Below, piece after piece: positions 24,620 through 33,022 of a DNA stretch of 33,764 nt. Each line of letters opens with the position of its first letter. Within the stretch, counting starts at the first letter, position 1. Made by a program: the position numbers and the translations under genes. Origin of the DNA: Spirochaetes bacterium ADurb.Bin218 (lineage in GTDB: Bacteria; Spirochaetota; UBA4802; UBA5550); NCBI GenBank assembly GCA_002069965.1, contig MWCI01000036.1, forward strand, positions 1 through 33,764, written 5' to 3'. The notes beneath the pieces were generated by a model. The model saw nothing but the letters and a program-made list of their open reading frames with translations. It was not told the origin of the DNA and did no database searches.

Positions 24620-25105
24620 ATGAAAAAGCTTAATCTTAAATTTGCAATAACCATACTTTTTGTGCTGCTTTATAATTTTTCTGTGGCTTTGGAATCTCCA
24701 GAGAAAATAAAATTGCAGAAAGCAGCAGATGATATGAAATTTCAAAATGGTCTTGAATTTTTTAATTTAGAAAGATATGATCGGGCTCTTAACGAATTCA
24801 AGGAGTATCTTGAAATATACTATGGAGGCTCTCATAGGGCAGAGGCCTATAGAAAGATAGCAGAGATATACATAAAAAAATATGATTACCAGAGAGCTGT
24901 TAATGCCTATATTTCTCTATATCAGGAATATGGAGATACAGAGGAAGGCCTGGATGCTTATTTTCAGGCTGGAGTTTGCTATAGGAAAATGGGGATGGAC
25001 GAGAAGGCAAAGTCAATTTTTGAGCAGATCTTTAAAGAATATCCAGGGACATCTGCTGCACAAAAGGCAGAAATGCAGCTTGAACTGCTAAAAATAGAAA
25101 ATTAA
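24620..25105 (+). CDS. Exported TPR-repeat protein (YbgF/CpoB-like)
   Basis: A 161-aa protein. Residues ~1-24 form a signal peptide (KK, then a hydrophobic core FAITILFVLLYNFSVAL). The remainder consists of three to four tetratricopeptide repeats (NGLEFFNLERYDRALNEFKEYLE; AYRKIAEIYIKKYDYQRAVNAY; AYFQAGVCYRKMGMDEKAKSIFEQIFKEYPG), the same layout as the C-terminus of CpoB/YbgF. It is probably periplasmic and works as an adaptor for envelope proteins. No tol-pal genes are nearby. The 247-nt gap upstream is AT-rich and has no feature that I can call. Confidence 0.8.
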   Translation: MKKLNLKFAITILFVLLYNFSVALESPEKIKLQKAADDMKFQNGLEFFNLERYDRALNEFKEYLEIYYGGSHRAEAYRKIAEIYIKKYDYQRAVNAYISLYQEYGDTEEGLDAYFQAGVCYRKMGMDEKAKSIFEQIFKEYPGTSAAQKAEMQLELLKIEN

Positions 25106-25115
25106 AAAAATAATA

Positions 25116-25144
25116 TTGACAAAAATGGCACCTAAACTAATTAT
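25116..25144 (+). promoter_or_regulatory. Possible promoter for fusA
   Basis: TTGACA (25116-25121) and AATTAT (25139-25144) are 17 nt apart. The -35 is perfect, the -10 weak. It would give a leader of about 145 nt before fusA, which contains no hairpin that I recognise. Confidence 0.4.
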
Positions 25145-25294
25145 GCCCTTCTAAATTGTTTGTTTTTTTATGTTTTTATTGTTATGATATTATCACTATT
25201 ACCAGCGTAAATACGTAACTCAATCGTATCTTCTGATTGTCTGGCTCAATAGTTTAACATCGTTATATTCGAAAATTTTATATGTGAGGTTTAT

Positions 25295-27370
25295 ATGCCA
25301 TTACAAAGACTTAGGAATATAGGTATTGCTGCTCATATTGATGCAGGGAAAACAACTACAACAGAAAGACTTCTCTTTTTTACTGGAGTTACACGTAAGC
25401 TTGGAGAGGTTCATGATGGTGCTGCTACCATGGATTTTATGAAGCAGGAGCAGGAACGAGGTATTACAATAGCATCTGCTGCAATTTCATGTCAGTGGAA
25501 GAATTATAATATCAACATAATAGATACTCCGGGGCACGTGGATTTTACTGTTGAGGTAGAGCGTTCTCTTCGAGTAATTGATGGAGTGATAGCATTGTTT
25601 TGTGCTGTTTCTGGGGTCGAGCCTCAAAGTGAGACTGTGTGGAATCAGGCTGATAGATATAAAGTGCCAAGAATCGCCTTTGTCAATAAAATGGACAGGG
25701 TTGGAGCTGATTTCTATGATGTTATAAGTCAGATGGATAAATATCTTGATGCAAATCCTGTTGCCTTTCATGTGCCCATTGGTGTGGAAGATACATTTCA
25801 GGGATCTATAGATGTCATTGAAAATAAGGCCTATGTATTTGAAGGCTATGAGATGAAGGAGATTCCAATCCCAGCTGATTATATGGATAAAGTCCATGAG
25901 GCAAGACAGCTTGTAATTGAAAAACTTGCAGATTACAATGAAGAGATAATGGAGATGTTTCTTGATGGAAAGGATGTGCCAAATGATCTTCTTAAAAAAG
26001 CTGCAAGGGAAGCAACAATAAAAATGATGATTACACCTGTTTTTTGTGGATCATCCTATAAGAACAAAGGCGTTCACCTTCTCCTTGATGCCATAATTGA
26101 TTATCTTCCCTCTCCAGTAGATATAGGCGCAGTAGTTGGAACAGATATTGATAATCCAGAAAAGACCCATGCTCGCCATCCCAGTTCAAAAGATCCCTTT
26201 GCAGCTCTTGCTTTTAAACTTATACACGATCCTTATGTTGGTCAGCAAACATTTATAAGGATATACTCTGGTGAGCTTAAATCTGGCATGCAGGTTTATA
26301 ACTCCACAAAAGATAAAGAGGAGCGAATTGGTAGAATTTTGAGAATTCATGCAAATGAGAGAGAGGAGATTGATCAGGCAGGACCTGGGGATATTGTTGC
26401 TCTCATTGGGCTTAAATATACAAAGACAGGCGATACACTGTGTGATCCTGCTCATCCACTACACCTTGAATCTATTTTTATTCCACCTTCAGTTATAGAG
26501 CTTAAGGTCTCTCCAATATCGAAGAAAGAAGAAGAAAAGTTAGGAATTGCTCTTCGTAAGCTTGCTATGGAAGATCCATCGTTTAATGTGCGATTCGATG
26601 AAGAGACAAATGAAACAATTATCTCTGGTATGGGTGAACTCCATCTTGAAATAATAGTAGATAGATTGAAGCATGAGTTTGGAGTTGAGGCAATAGTTGG
26701 TGAGCCTTCTGTTGCCTTCAGAGAGACAATCACTGCAGAGCATGAGATAAATTACAAACACGCCAAGCAGACTGGTGGTAAGGGTCAATATGCTCATGTT
26801 GTTATGAGGATTGAGCCAAATGAAGGCAAGGGTTTTGAATTTGTTGATCATATCAAGGGTGGAGCTATTCCTGCAGAGTATGTTCCTTCAGTTCAAAAAG
26901 GAATTGAGTCAGTCCTTGAAGAGGGAGTTCTTGCAGGATTTCCAATAGTTGATGTTCGAGTTGTTCTCATTGATGGTTCATATCATGAGGTTGACTCTTC
27001 GGATATGGCTTTCAGGGTTTGTGCTGCAACAGCTTTTAAACAGGCCTTTATGAAGTGCAATCCAATACTTCTTGAGCCTGTTATGAAGATTGAGGTAAAT
27101 ACCCCTGATGACTATATAGGTGATGTAATTGGCGATATAAACAAGAGGAGAGGAAAAATTGAGGCAATGAGACGTCATAGAAAGGGATCTCAAAAGCTCA
27201 ATGGATTTGTTCCTCTAATGGAAATGTTTGGATACGCAACTCAGCTTAGAAATATAACAAGTGGAAGAGCTAACTATTCTATGGAATTTCATAAATATGT
27301 TTCATGTCCAAAGGAAGTTCAGGAGAAGGTGCTCAAGAAACTTGAGGAAAAGAAGAAAGAGAATAAGTGA
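25295..27370 (+). CDS. fusA: Elongation factor G
   Basis: A 691-aa translational GTPase that moves tRNA and mRNA after peptide-bond formation. Domain I holds G1 ([14 protein letters not shown], ~13-26), G2 (RGITIASA), G3 (DTPGHVDF) and G4 (NKMDR); domains II-V follow, with [18 protein letters not shown] and the C-terminal [20 protein letters not shown]. All GTPase motifs are intact. GTGAGG precedes ATG 25295. It is not in a str operon (no rpsL, rpsG or tuf nearby), which is common where several EF-G paralogues exist; spirochaetes often carry two or more, so this may be one of the spd-type EF-Gs. Terminator immediately downstream. Confidence 0.96.
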   Translation: MPLQRLRNIGIAAHIDAGKTTTTERLLFFTGVTRKLGEVHDGAATMDFMKQEQERGITIASAAISCQWKNYNINIIDTPGHVDFTVEVERSLRVIDGVIALFCAVSGVEPQSETVWNQADRYKVPRIAFVNKMDRVGADFYDVISQMDKYLDANPVAFHVPIGVEDTFQGSIDVIENKAYVFEGYEMKEIPIPADYMDKVHEARQLVIEKLADYNEEIMEMFLDGKDVPNDLLKKAAREATIKMMITPVFCGSSYKNKGVHLLLDAIIDYLPSPVDIGAVVGTDIDNPEKTHARHPSSKDPFAALAFKLIHDPYVGQQTFIRIYSGELKSGMQVYNSTKDKEERIGRILRIHANEREEIDQAGPGDIVALIGLKYTKTGDTLCDPAHPLHLESIFIPPSVIELKVSPISKKEEEKLGIALRKLAMEDPSFNVRFDEETNETIISGMGELHLEIIVDRLKHEFGVEAIVGEPSVAFRETITAEHEINYKHAKQTGGKGQYAHVVMRIEPNEGKGFEFVDHIKGGAIPAEYVPSVQKGIESVLEEGVLAGFPIVDVRVVLIDGSYHEVDSSDMAFRVCAATAFKQAFMKCNPILLEPVMKIEVNTPDDYIGDVIGDINKRRGKIEAMRRHRKGSQKLNGFVPLMEMFGYATQLRNITSGRANYSMEFHKYVSCPKEVQEKVLKKLEEKKKENK

Positions 27371-27403
27371 TATTTATCTTTTAATTATCCCCCCTTTTTT
27401 TGG

Positions 27404-27429
27404 TACCCGCATTTTTATGCGGGTATTTT
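27404..27429 (+). terminator. Rho-independent terminator after fusA
   Basis: TACCCGCAT (27404-27412), loop TTTT, ATGCGGGTA (27417-27425), then TTTTATTT. It is a perfect 9-bp GC-containing stem with a T tract, 34 nt after the fusA stop. On the other strand no T run follows, so it works for fusA only. Confidence 0.88.
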
Positions 27430-27916
27430 ATTTAAGCAAATTTGAAATTTCAGATGTCCAGTTTTGACCTTGGGATTCTTCTTTTTTGAAATATAGCAGG
27501 AATTTATGAATTCTCTTACAAAGCTCTGGGGTTATATGATGTTCAATTTTACATGCCTCATTTTCAGCTTTATCGCGGGGGAGTTTAAGGACCTGAGAAA
27601 AAAATTCCGTGAGGCATACATGTCGGCTTAAGACCATATCAGCAACAATTTTGCCTTCTTCTGTTAGTTCTACATAGCCATATTTTTCGTAATCGATCAG
27701 ATTCATCTCTTTGAGCTTGTTTAGTGCTGAGGTTACACTGGGCATTTTGATCTTTAACTCTGCAGCTATATCCTTTACCCGAACAACTCTGTTATGCTTT
27801 GACAGCACAGCAATTGTTTCAATGTAATCTTCCATGTGAGGAGAAAGCTCTGTATCACCGTAAAGTTTATCAATGTCTATGGAATATATGTCTATCATCT
27901 CCTTGAGCATAAGCAT
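27428..27916 (-). CDS. DtxR/MntR-family metal-dependent repressor
   Basis: A 162-aa regulator. N-terminal winged helix at ~25-85 (MEDYIETIAVLSKHNRVVRVKDIAAELKIKMPSVTSALNKLKEMNLI) and a dimerisation/metal domain (SRHVCLTEFF ... ENEACKIEHHITPELCKRI). No C-terminal SH3 domain, as in MntR. Metal ligands look mixed: an Asp in MEDY as in MntR, but Cys-x-x-Glu-His as in DtxR, so iron or manganese is possible. Several in-frame ATGs lie within the first 7 codons, so the exact start is unsure; a strong AAGGAGG at 27961-27970 is too far upstream to serve it. No metal transporter of Feo or Tro type adjoins it. Confidence 0.88.
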   Translation of the reverse strand: MLMLKEMIDIYSIDIDKLYGDTELSPHMEDYIETIAVLSKHNRVVRVKDIAAELKIKMPSVTSALNKLKEMNLIDYEKYGYVELTEEGKIVADMVLSRHVCLTEFFSQVLKLPRDKAENEACKIEHHITPELCKRIHKFLLYFKKEESQGQNWTSEISNLLK

Positions 27917-28060
27917 TGTTGTGCAAATCAGCCTATTTTAAAAGGTTAAAAATTGCTACAACTCCTCCTTATAAATATAAAAAATAATATTTTATAATTG
28001 TGGTTAAGTTTATTGGATATGTCAATTAAAAAAGGATCGTCTGCTTTTATTTGTGGAAAA

Positions 28061-28091
28061 CCAGTGTGCTAAAGATTCAGCTGCACACTGG
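28061..28091 (-). terminator. Terminator-like hairpin after the SulP gene
   Basis: CCAGTGTGC (28061-28069) pairs perfectly with GCACACTGG (28083-28091), 13-nt loop. On the minus strand the stem is followed by TTTTCC, a short T tract, 15 nt after the stop of the transporter gene. Confidence 0.65.
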
Positions 28092-28106
28092 TCATGTTTA
28101 ATAGTT

Positions 28107-29786
28107 TTAAGCACTGAGTTGTTGATCTTGCTCTCTAATTTTTATTGCTCTTTTTGCAGCAGATTCAAAATCAGTTGTAATATTTTCTTGTCCAATTTCA
28201 TCTATAAATCTGGCTTTGGTCATTGTCTTCATTGGCTGTTCATTTACCTCAGAGAGAATCATCCTTGTGCCAACTTCTTTACATCTTGCAAGAAGTCGCC
28301 TGAGAGCGTGAAGAGCTGTAGCATCCATTGCAGGGACATGTCTCATCCTGATTATAAGAACAGGAACTGGTTTTCTGTATTGTAGAGCATTTTCAAGAAA
28401 TTTATCAGCAATTCCAAAGAAAAATGGGCCATTGATCTCATATATGCCTATGCCCTTTGGTAGATGTATGTTTTTTCTTTCAAGAAAATACTTAAGCTCA
28501 ATATTGTCATCGGTAATCTTGTCATGGGAAAAGCGCAATCTTTCGGATGTAACATCAGACATTCGTTTCATAAAAAGTAGCGCTGCAAAGATCATTCCTA
28601 TTTCTATAGCAACAACAAGATCTATTAATACTGTTAAAAAGAATGTTACAAGCAAAACTGTAATATCGCTTTTGGGTGCTTTTAGCAGCATTTTAAAGCT
28701 ATGCCATTCACTCATATTATATGCCACAAATACCAGTATTGCTGCAAGTGCTGCCATCGGTATATATTTTGCCAGAGGCATAAGCAAGACAAGCATTACA
28801 AGAAGCACAACAGCATGAGTCATCCCAGCCAGAGGAGTTCGTCCCCCATTGTTTACATTTGCAGCAGTCCTTGCTATGGCACCTGTTGCTGGTAGTCCTC
28901 CTAAAGATGCTGATGCTATATTTGCAACTCCCTGAGCAATGAGTTCTGTGTTAGGTCTGTGAGCACCACCTATCATACCATCTGCAACAACAGCAGAAAG
29001 AAGTGACTCAATCCCCGCAAGAAGTGCAATAGTCATAGCAGGCATTATTAGGTGTTCAATTTGTTCAATAGATATTTGTGGAATTGATAGGGATGGCAGG
29101 CTTGAAGAGATCTCTCCAAATTTTGAACCAATGGTTTCTACAGGTATATTAAAAAAATAGACAAAAATTGAAGATAAAATTACTGCCACAAGTGAGCCAG
29201 GAATCTTATCAGTAATTTTTGGCCACAGTAAGATTAGAGTCAAAGAAGCAAGAGCGATGCCGAAAGCCCAGTAATTTATACTATGGATGTTTAGTAAAAA
29301 TATTTTCCACATCGATATAAAACCAGAAGGCATTTTATCTATTGAAAGACCTAAAAAGTCTTTGATTTGAGTTGTAAATATAACAACTGCTATACCACTT
29401 GTAAAACCTGTTGTGATTGGATAAGGGATTAGTCTTATAAAGGTTCCAAGTTTTAATAGACCAAAAATGATTAAAAAAAACCCAGCCATTATTGTAGCAA
29501 CTAACAGCCCATCATATCCATATTTTTGTATTATGTTGAATACAATAATTACAAAGGCACCTGTAGGCCCCCCTATCTGAACTCTGCTGCCACCTAGAAA
29601 AGAAATTAAAAAGCCTGCAATTATCGCTGTATGCAGGCCTTTTTCCGGAGTAGCTCCTGATGCTATTGCAAGGGCAATGGATAGGGGTAAGGCAATTATG
29701 GCAACCACAACCCCTGCTGTAATGTCTTTGATTATTTGTTCTTTTGTAAATGTTTTAAAAAGCGAAAAAAACTTAGGCTTAAACAA
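28107..29786 (-). CDS. SulP-family anion transporter with STAS domain
   Basis: A 559-aa inner-membrane transporter. Residues ~10-430 hold the SLC26/SulP core with many helices (DITAGVVVAIIALPLSIALAIASG, PEKGLHTAIIAGFLISFLGG, QIGGPTGAFVIIV, GVANIASASLGGLPATGAIARTAANVNNGGRTPLAG). Residues ~445-555 form a STAS domain (LIIRMRHVPAMDATALHALRRLL). Substrate could be sulfate, bicarbonate or another anion. I start it at the TTG at 29786 because AAAGGAGG lies 7 nt before it; the upstream ATG at 29825 has no ribosome site and would place that site inside the gene. Alone in its transcript. Confidence 0.9.
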   Translation of the reverse strand: MFKPKFFSLFKTFTKEQIIKDITAGVVVAIIALPLSIALAIASGATPEKGLHTAIIAGFLISFLGGSRVQIGGPTGAFVIIVFNIIQKYGYDGLLVATIMAGFFLIIFGLLKLGTFIRLIPYPITTGFTSGIAVVIFTTQIKDFLGLSIDKMPSGFISMWKIFLLNIHSINYWAFGIALASLTLILLWPKITDKIPGSLVAVILSSIFVYFFNIPVETIGSKFGEISSSLPSLSIPQISIEQIEHLIMPAMTIALLAGIESLLSAVVADGMIGGAHRPNTELIAQGVANIASASLGGLPATGAIARTAANVNNGGRTPLAGMTHAVVLLVMLVLLMPLAKYIPMAALAAILVFVAYNMSEWHSFKMLLKAPKSDITVLLVTFFLTVLIDLVVAIEIGMIFAALLFMKRMSDVTSERLRFSHDKITDDNIELKYFLERKNIHLPKGIGIYEINGPFFFGIADKFLENALQYRKPVPVLIIRMRHVPAMDATALHALRRLLARCKEVGTRMILSEVNEQPMKTMTKARFIDEIGQENITTDFESAAKRAIKIREQDQQLSA

Positions 29787-30059
29787 AATAAATCCTCCTT
29801 TGGAAAATAAATATGGCGTTATCATAGATCTTCTATGTATTTGTCAAGAAGATTGGGGAAAAATAATTTTAATACAAAATGATTCACATGTAAGTAATAG
29901 AGGATAAAAAATTAATTTACATGATGGCAAATATATATTACATGAGGTAAAAAGTAATGAAGGATGACCTGTATTAGCAGGCACCTGATTTAGTTGAAAT
30001 TTTCAAGCACTTATCTAAAGATTATCTTTGATAACACAATAAATTAAAGGAGTAACCAC

Positions 30060-30403
30060 ATGTCACCGCTTCTGTATTTATTAAAAAAAGTTAAAAATAG
30101 AAAAAGAGTAATGACAGTTCTTACAAAAAATGAAAGATTACAAATATTAGAATTGATCATAAATAAAAAGCATAAATTTATGATTTCTATGCTTTACGGA
30201 TCCGGACTGAGAGTTGTGAAGTAGTCAATTTGAAAATCAAAGATATTGATTTTCAAAAAAATAAGTCGCTCATTAGAAACTCTAAATGCAAAAAAGATCG
30301 AATAACCTTGCTTTCTTCTCTTTTACATAATGATTTAAAAGAATTGATTAATATCAGAAAATTAAATGAATATTTATTTACAACTCCCCAATATCCAGTC
30401 TAG
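30060..30403 (+). pseudogene. intI: Decayed integron integrase (IntI-like tyrosine recombinase)
   Basis: ATG 30060 (AAAGGAG upstream) opens a 54-codon frame ending in LTKNERLQILELIINKKHKF and then MISMLYGSGLR, the IntI/Xer catalytic-Arg region. At ~30220 the frame breaks; the next frame continues with EVVNLKIKDIDFQKNKSLIRN, CKKDRITLL to the stop at 30401-30403, again as in IntI (VKDIDF...GKGGKDR). One base inserted or lost restores the match. The N-terminal half is missing apart from possible traces (HLSKDYL; HVTAS in another frame, from ~29985), and the C-terminal His-Arg-His/Tyr part is absent. It is therefore inactive. It lies beside the cassette array and points towards it. The flanks (29787-30059 and 30404-30549) hold no gene that I can support. 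Confidence 0.78.
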
Positions 30404-30549
30404 ACTTAATTTAGTTTTAACTTTTCCAATAAATTTTCTTTTTCTTGATTGAGTGATTTAAAACACCTTTAATGTATTAAAAGTATATATTTTTTTAAAA
30501 GACTCTAATAATGACTATCTGTATTTTATGAGGGGTATTATACAATTAG

Positions 30550-30614
30550 AAGTAACGTTTTCAGCATAAAAGAAGTTGCCGAAGCGAAGCGCAGCCGGGT
30601 AATCGCTGTTATAT
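30550..30614 (-). repeat. attC site of the GNAT cassette (end of array)
   Basis: Minus-strand reading: ATATAAC, then AGCGATTACCCGGC ... TTATGCTGAAAA, then CGTTACTT. The inner part GCGCTTCGCTTCGGCAACTTC is unlike that of the long attC sites. It is the shortest complete attC here (65 nt) and the R' box, GTTACTT, differs from the others, consistent with being the outer edge of the array. Confidence 0.75.
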
Positions 30615-30630
30615 GACGTGGTGCACATTT

Positions 30631-31107
30631 TCATATCCTTTTACGCATATGTTCCCTAAATGTATTATACCCTAATTTCTTCCAGCAACTTATACCTGTG
30701 CTATTATTTGATATGACATTTAATTCCATGTATTCAAGATGATTTTCTTTAAAGAAGTATATCATCATCTTTTCTAATTCTTTCATTATCCCTTTATTTC
30801 TATACTCATCTGTAACATAAGCAGCTGATATATATCCTACTTTATCAATTTTTAAATTTGGTAGGAAACAACTGGTAATCTCTCCAGCAATAAAGCCAAT
30901 AATATTATTGTTCTCAGCGGCAATGAATGTCTTTTTAGTCTTATCTTGAATATCTTTAATAAGTTTATCATTTATGCTTACTTGTGAAAGATCATTAAAT
31001 TCAAAATATGGATCTCTTGTCTCAAGTTTTATATACAGAAGTAAACTTTCATATAATTTCGATAACTTCGGTATATCATCTTTTATTATTTCTCTGAATT
31101 CAATCAT
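30631..31107 (-). CDS. GNAT acetyltransferase (cassette gene)
   Basis: A 158-aa GNAT protein in an integron cassette. Acetyl-CoA motif A is at AAYVTDEYRNKGIMKELEKMM (R-x-x-G-x-x); the C-terminal motif B is NVISNNSTGISCWKKLGYNTF. An open frame extends upstream to 31185, but that part reads through the attC site; ATG 31107, with TGAGG upstream, is the real start. Acceptor unknown; cassette acetyltransferases may modify antibiotics, toxins or metabolites. The attC begins 16 nt after the stop. Confidence 0.88.
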   Translation of the reverse strand: MIEFREIIKDDIPKLSKLYESLLLYIKLETRDPYFEFNDLSQVSINDKLIKDIQDKTKKTFIAAENNNIIGFIAGEITSCFLPNLKIDKVGYISAAYVTDEYRNKGIMKELEKMMIYFFKENHLEYMELNVISNNSTGISCWKKLGYNTFREHMRKRI

Positions 31108-31134
31108 TATTTTATTCCTCAGTTGCGCCATGTC

Positions 31135-31212
31135 ATATAACGGTTTTCTTATGCGAAGTTGCCGAAGGCAATTTGGGTAAAGCAAAGCGGAACCGCATAT
31201 TCGCTGTTCTAC
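31135..31212 (-). repeat. attC site between the 105-aa and GNAT cassettes
   Basis: Minus-strand reading: GTAGAAC, AGCGAATATGCGG ..., ...CGCATAAGAAAAC, CGTTATAT. The 78-nt site has inverted inner arms (ATATGCGG and CCGCAT-like; TTGCCTTCGGCAA as the tip). The outer boxes do not pair perfectly (GTAGAAC against GTTATAT), as expected where different cassettes have joined. Confidence 0.78.
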
Positions 31213-31296
31213 GCCCCGACGACTGAAAGGAGGAGAGGGAAGCGTGGCACGGAGTTAAGCGAAGTGAATTCAAAAAATATTTTTCGCTCTTACTCA

Positions 31297-31614
31297 TCAT
31301 GATCGGCTTTCCTCAATTAATTTATCCAAATCAAGAATTTCTAAATATTTTTTCCTATCTTTTTCAAAATCATCAATACCTTCATTTAAAATATTTTTTA
31401 AAGCAATATTTTTATCCTTTTTCTTTTTCTCAGGAGGAGTATTCCCAAAATGTTTTGCTAACTTTTGAAGTTGATTATTATCGATTGAATTTCCAGCTTC
31501 AGTCTCAATAAATTTATGATAATAATCATAGAAATTTGCTTTTATCTCTGTATGAACTTGTTCAATATGGGACTCTTCGTAGCAAATTTCTTCAATTGCA
31601 TTTGGATAATACAT
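31297..31614 (-). CDS. Hypothetical 105-aa cassette protein
   Basis: A 105-aa polar, acidic and lysine-rich protein, no signal peptide or membrane helix, mostly helical in appearance (EEICYEESHIEQVHTEIKAN; KNILNEGIDDFEKDRKKYLE; a KKKKDK stretch in the middle). I recognise no family. ATG 31614 is preceded by GAGGTAGG. It is the only gene of its cassette and ends about 85 nt before the attC. It could be an antitoxin-like or phage-defence accessory, but nothing in the sequence shows it. Confidence 0.7.
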   Translation of the reverse strand: MYYPNAIEEICYEESHIEQVHTEIKANFYDYYHKFIETEAGNSIDNNQLQKLAKHFGNTPPEKKKKDKNIALKNILNEGIDDFEKDRKKYLEILDLDKLIEESRS

Positions 31615-31695
31615 TTTATACCTACCTCAAAATTAGTTATCCTTACCGTGCACGGATGTGCGGTTGTCTTTTAAAAAAGATTGGCACGTCATTTC

Positions 31696-31804
31696 ACATA
31701 ACGTTCCCGGTGTATGCGACGTTTTCACCGTAGCGCAGCGAAGGTGAAAATGTGGCGAAGCCCAAGCGAACGCCAGGGAGTGAAGCGCATAAGCTTTGTT
31801 ATGT
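31696..31804 (-). repeat. attC site between HrgA-like and 105-aa cassettes
   Basis: Outer boxes ACATAAC (31696-31702) and GTTATGT (31798-31804) pair perfectly. Inner arms pair through TATGCG/CGCATA, and a tip arm TTTTCACC/GGTGAAAA lies inside. 109 nt. The first 30 nt on the + strand from 31698 are identical to 33735-33764 at the right edge. The stop codon of the upstream cassette gene is inside the outer box. Confidence 0.85.
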
Positions 31805-32797
31805 GACGTTTTTCGCCCCTTTCTTTAACTTAATCTTTATATGCTCATCAATTTTATCAATATCCATTACATCATCATATTCATGTTTGTGAATTCTGCC
31901 GCCTTCAAAATCAATTTTTACGTTCATGATGAATTTTTCAAAATCGGGATTTTGTTCGCACAATTTATTCATCAATTCCCAGTCAAGATTTTCTTTATAT
32001 CTTGCTAAACAAATAACTCTTGATGAATCTATGTCTTCAAGGTCTAAATGAATAATTCCAATACCAAAAGACATTGATAATCTTTCTAATTCGGAAAGTA
32101 AATCATCATCTTGTTTTATATCCGATGCTACCAAATAACCTTCATTTGCCCAAGACGAGTTTGAAACCGCTTGGAAAAAACATTCTCTATAATTACTTTT
32201 ATCTATTCGTTTTTTTAATTCAAAAGAATAAAATTTCAAAGTATTCGAATTTATATTTTTACTCAATCTAAAAATCGCATCATTCCATTCTTCAATAGGA
32301 ATATAAAATCCAACGATATCCGGATGAATCCATTGATTGAGTCCTATTCCTTTCTTTGATGTTTCATGATATATAGTTTTTGTGTATATTGCTTTACCTT
32401 TATTAAATTCTATATTGGTATAAGCAAAATATGATAATAATGGATGCAAATCTCTTTCGTCAAAACTTAATTGTTTATTTTCATTTTTCTCTGTTTTGAT
32501 TTCATCTTTTTGAATATTTATAATAGTTTCATTTGAAAGTTCGCTTTGTCTTTTCTTTAAAAAGAATCTTGCAGGGTTTTTTCCAACCTTAATAAATCGA
32601 CTATTCTCATTATCTCTTACATCAACGAATAACAAAGCACCTAAGCTTTGCCACGGAGTCTTTCCATTGATTTGAAGTTTGTTGTAAAAGTCTTTAGTAA
32701 TTCCAATATCCCATATTTCTTTATACGTTAAAGGTTTATCAGAAAGATTTAATACATCGTCCGCAAAGTCTAATAATGAATAATCTTTTTTAGGCAT
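31799..32797 (-). CDS. HrgA-like protein with HARE-HTH domain (cassette gene)
   Basis: A 332-aa protein (338 aa from the GTG at 32815). Residues ~1-75 fit a HARE-HTH/RpoE-delta-like winged helix (LLDFADDVLNLSDKPLTYKEIWDIG ... GKTPWQSLGALLFVDVRDNENSRFIKVGKNPARFFL), very like the N-terminus of HrgA (COG2958), known next to restriction genes in Helicobacter pylori. The rest is strand/helix-mixed (HPLLSYFAYTNIEFNKGKAIYTKTIYHE ... GLNQWIHPDIVGFY ... LKFYSFELKK) and may be a PD-(D/E)xK-type nuclease fold (DIVGFY, FELKK spacing), unproven. Start: ATG 32797, with GAGG 12 nt upstream, or GTG 32815. The stop TAA is formed by the attC box ACATAAC. Confidence 0.8.
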   Translation of the reverse strand: MPKKDYSLLDFADDVLNLSDKPLTYKEIWDIGITKDFYNKLQINGKTPWQSLGALLFVDVRDNENSRFIKVGKNPARFFLKKRQSELSNETIINIQKDEIKTEKNENKQLSFDERDLHPLLSYFAYTNIEFNKGKAIYTKTIYHETSKKGIGLNQWIHPDIVGFYIPIEEWNDAIFRLSKNINSNTLKFYSFELKKRIDKSNYRECFFQAVSNSSWANEGYLVASDIKQDDDLLSELERLSMSFGIGIIHLDLEDIDSSRVICLARYKENLDWELMNKLCEQNPDFEKFIMNVKIDFEGGRIHKHEYDDVMDIDKIDEHIKIKLKKGAKNVT

Positions 32798-32852
32798 TAG
32801 ATTTATAAACCTCACATATTTTCTTTATAGATTAAGACAGACGAAAAATGTC

Positions 32853-33011
32853 ACATAACGTTTTGCTTATGCGACGTTTGCGACGGAAAGCAAAACGCTT
32901 CTGTTAAAAAAAATATTTTGAAACTTTTAAATTCATGCTACAACAAGTTAGCAAATGTGCCGCCAGCCCAAGCGAGTCTTTTCGCGAGCGCCGCGGGTAA
33001 GCTTTGTTATC
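32853..33011 (-). repeat. attC site of the vapBC cassette
   Basis: Outer boxes CGATAAC (minus strand, 33011-33005) and GTTATGT (32859-32853); inner arms GCTTACC... and ...GTCGCATAAGCAAAAC. At 159 nt it is the longest site and has a large interior with weaker pairing. It begins 12 nt after the vapC stop. Confidence 0.8.
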
Positions 33012-33022
33012 GGCTGTTGCAC

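Noticed and set aside
27961-27970. Strong AAGGAGGAG as ribosome site for the DtxR gene or a leader peptide
   Set aside because: It is about 45 nt upstream of the first ATG and the nearest TTG is followed directly by a stop.
28053-28385. Plus-strand open frame of 110 codons
   Set aside because: It lies antisense to the SulP gene end and its terminator hairpin and has no recognisable protein features.
29784-29825. Start of the SulP gene at ATG 29825
   Set aside because: A strong AAAGGAGG lies inside that extension and points to the TTG at 29786, which also matches the family N-terminus better.
31108-31185. N-terminal extension of the GNAT gene up to 31185
   Set aside because: It is read through the attC site; ATG 31107 has its own ribosome site and begins the GNAT fold.
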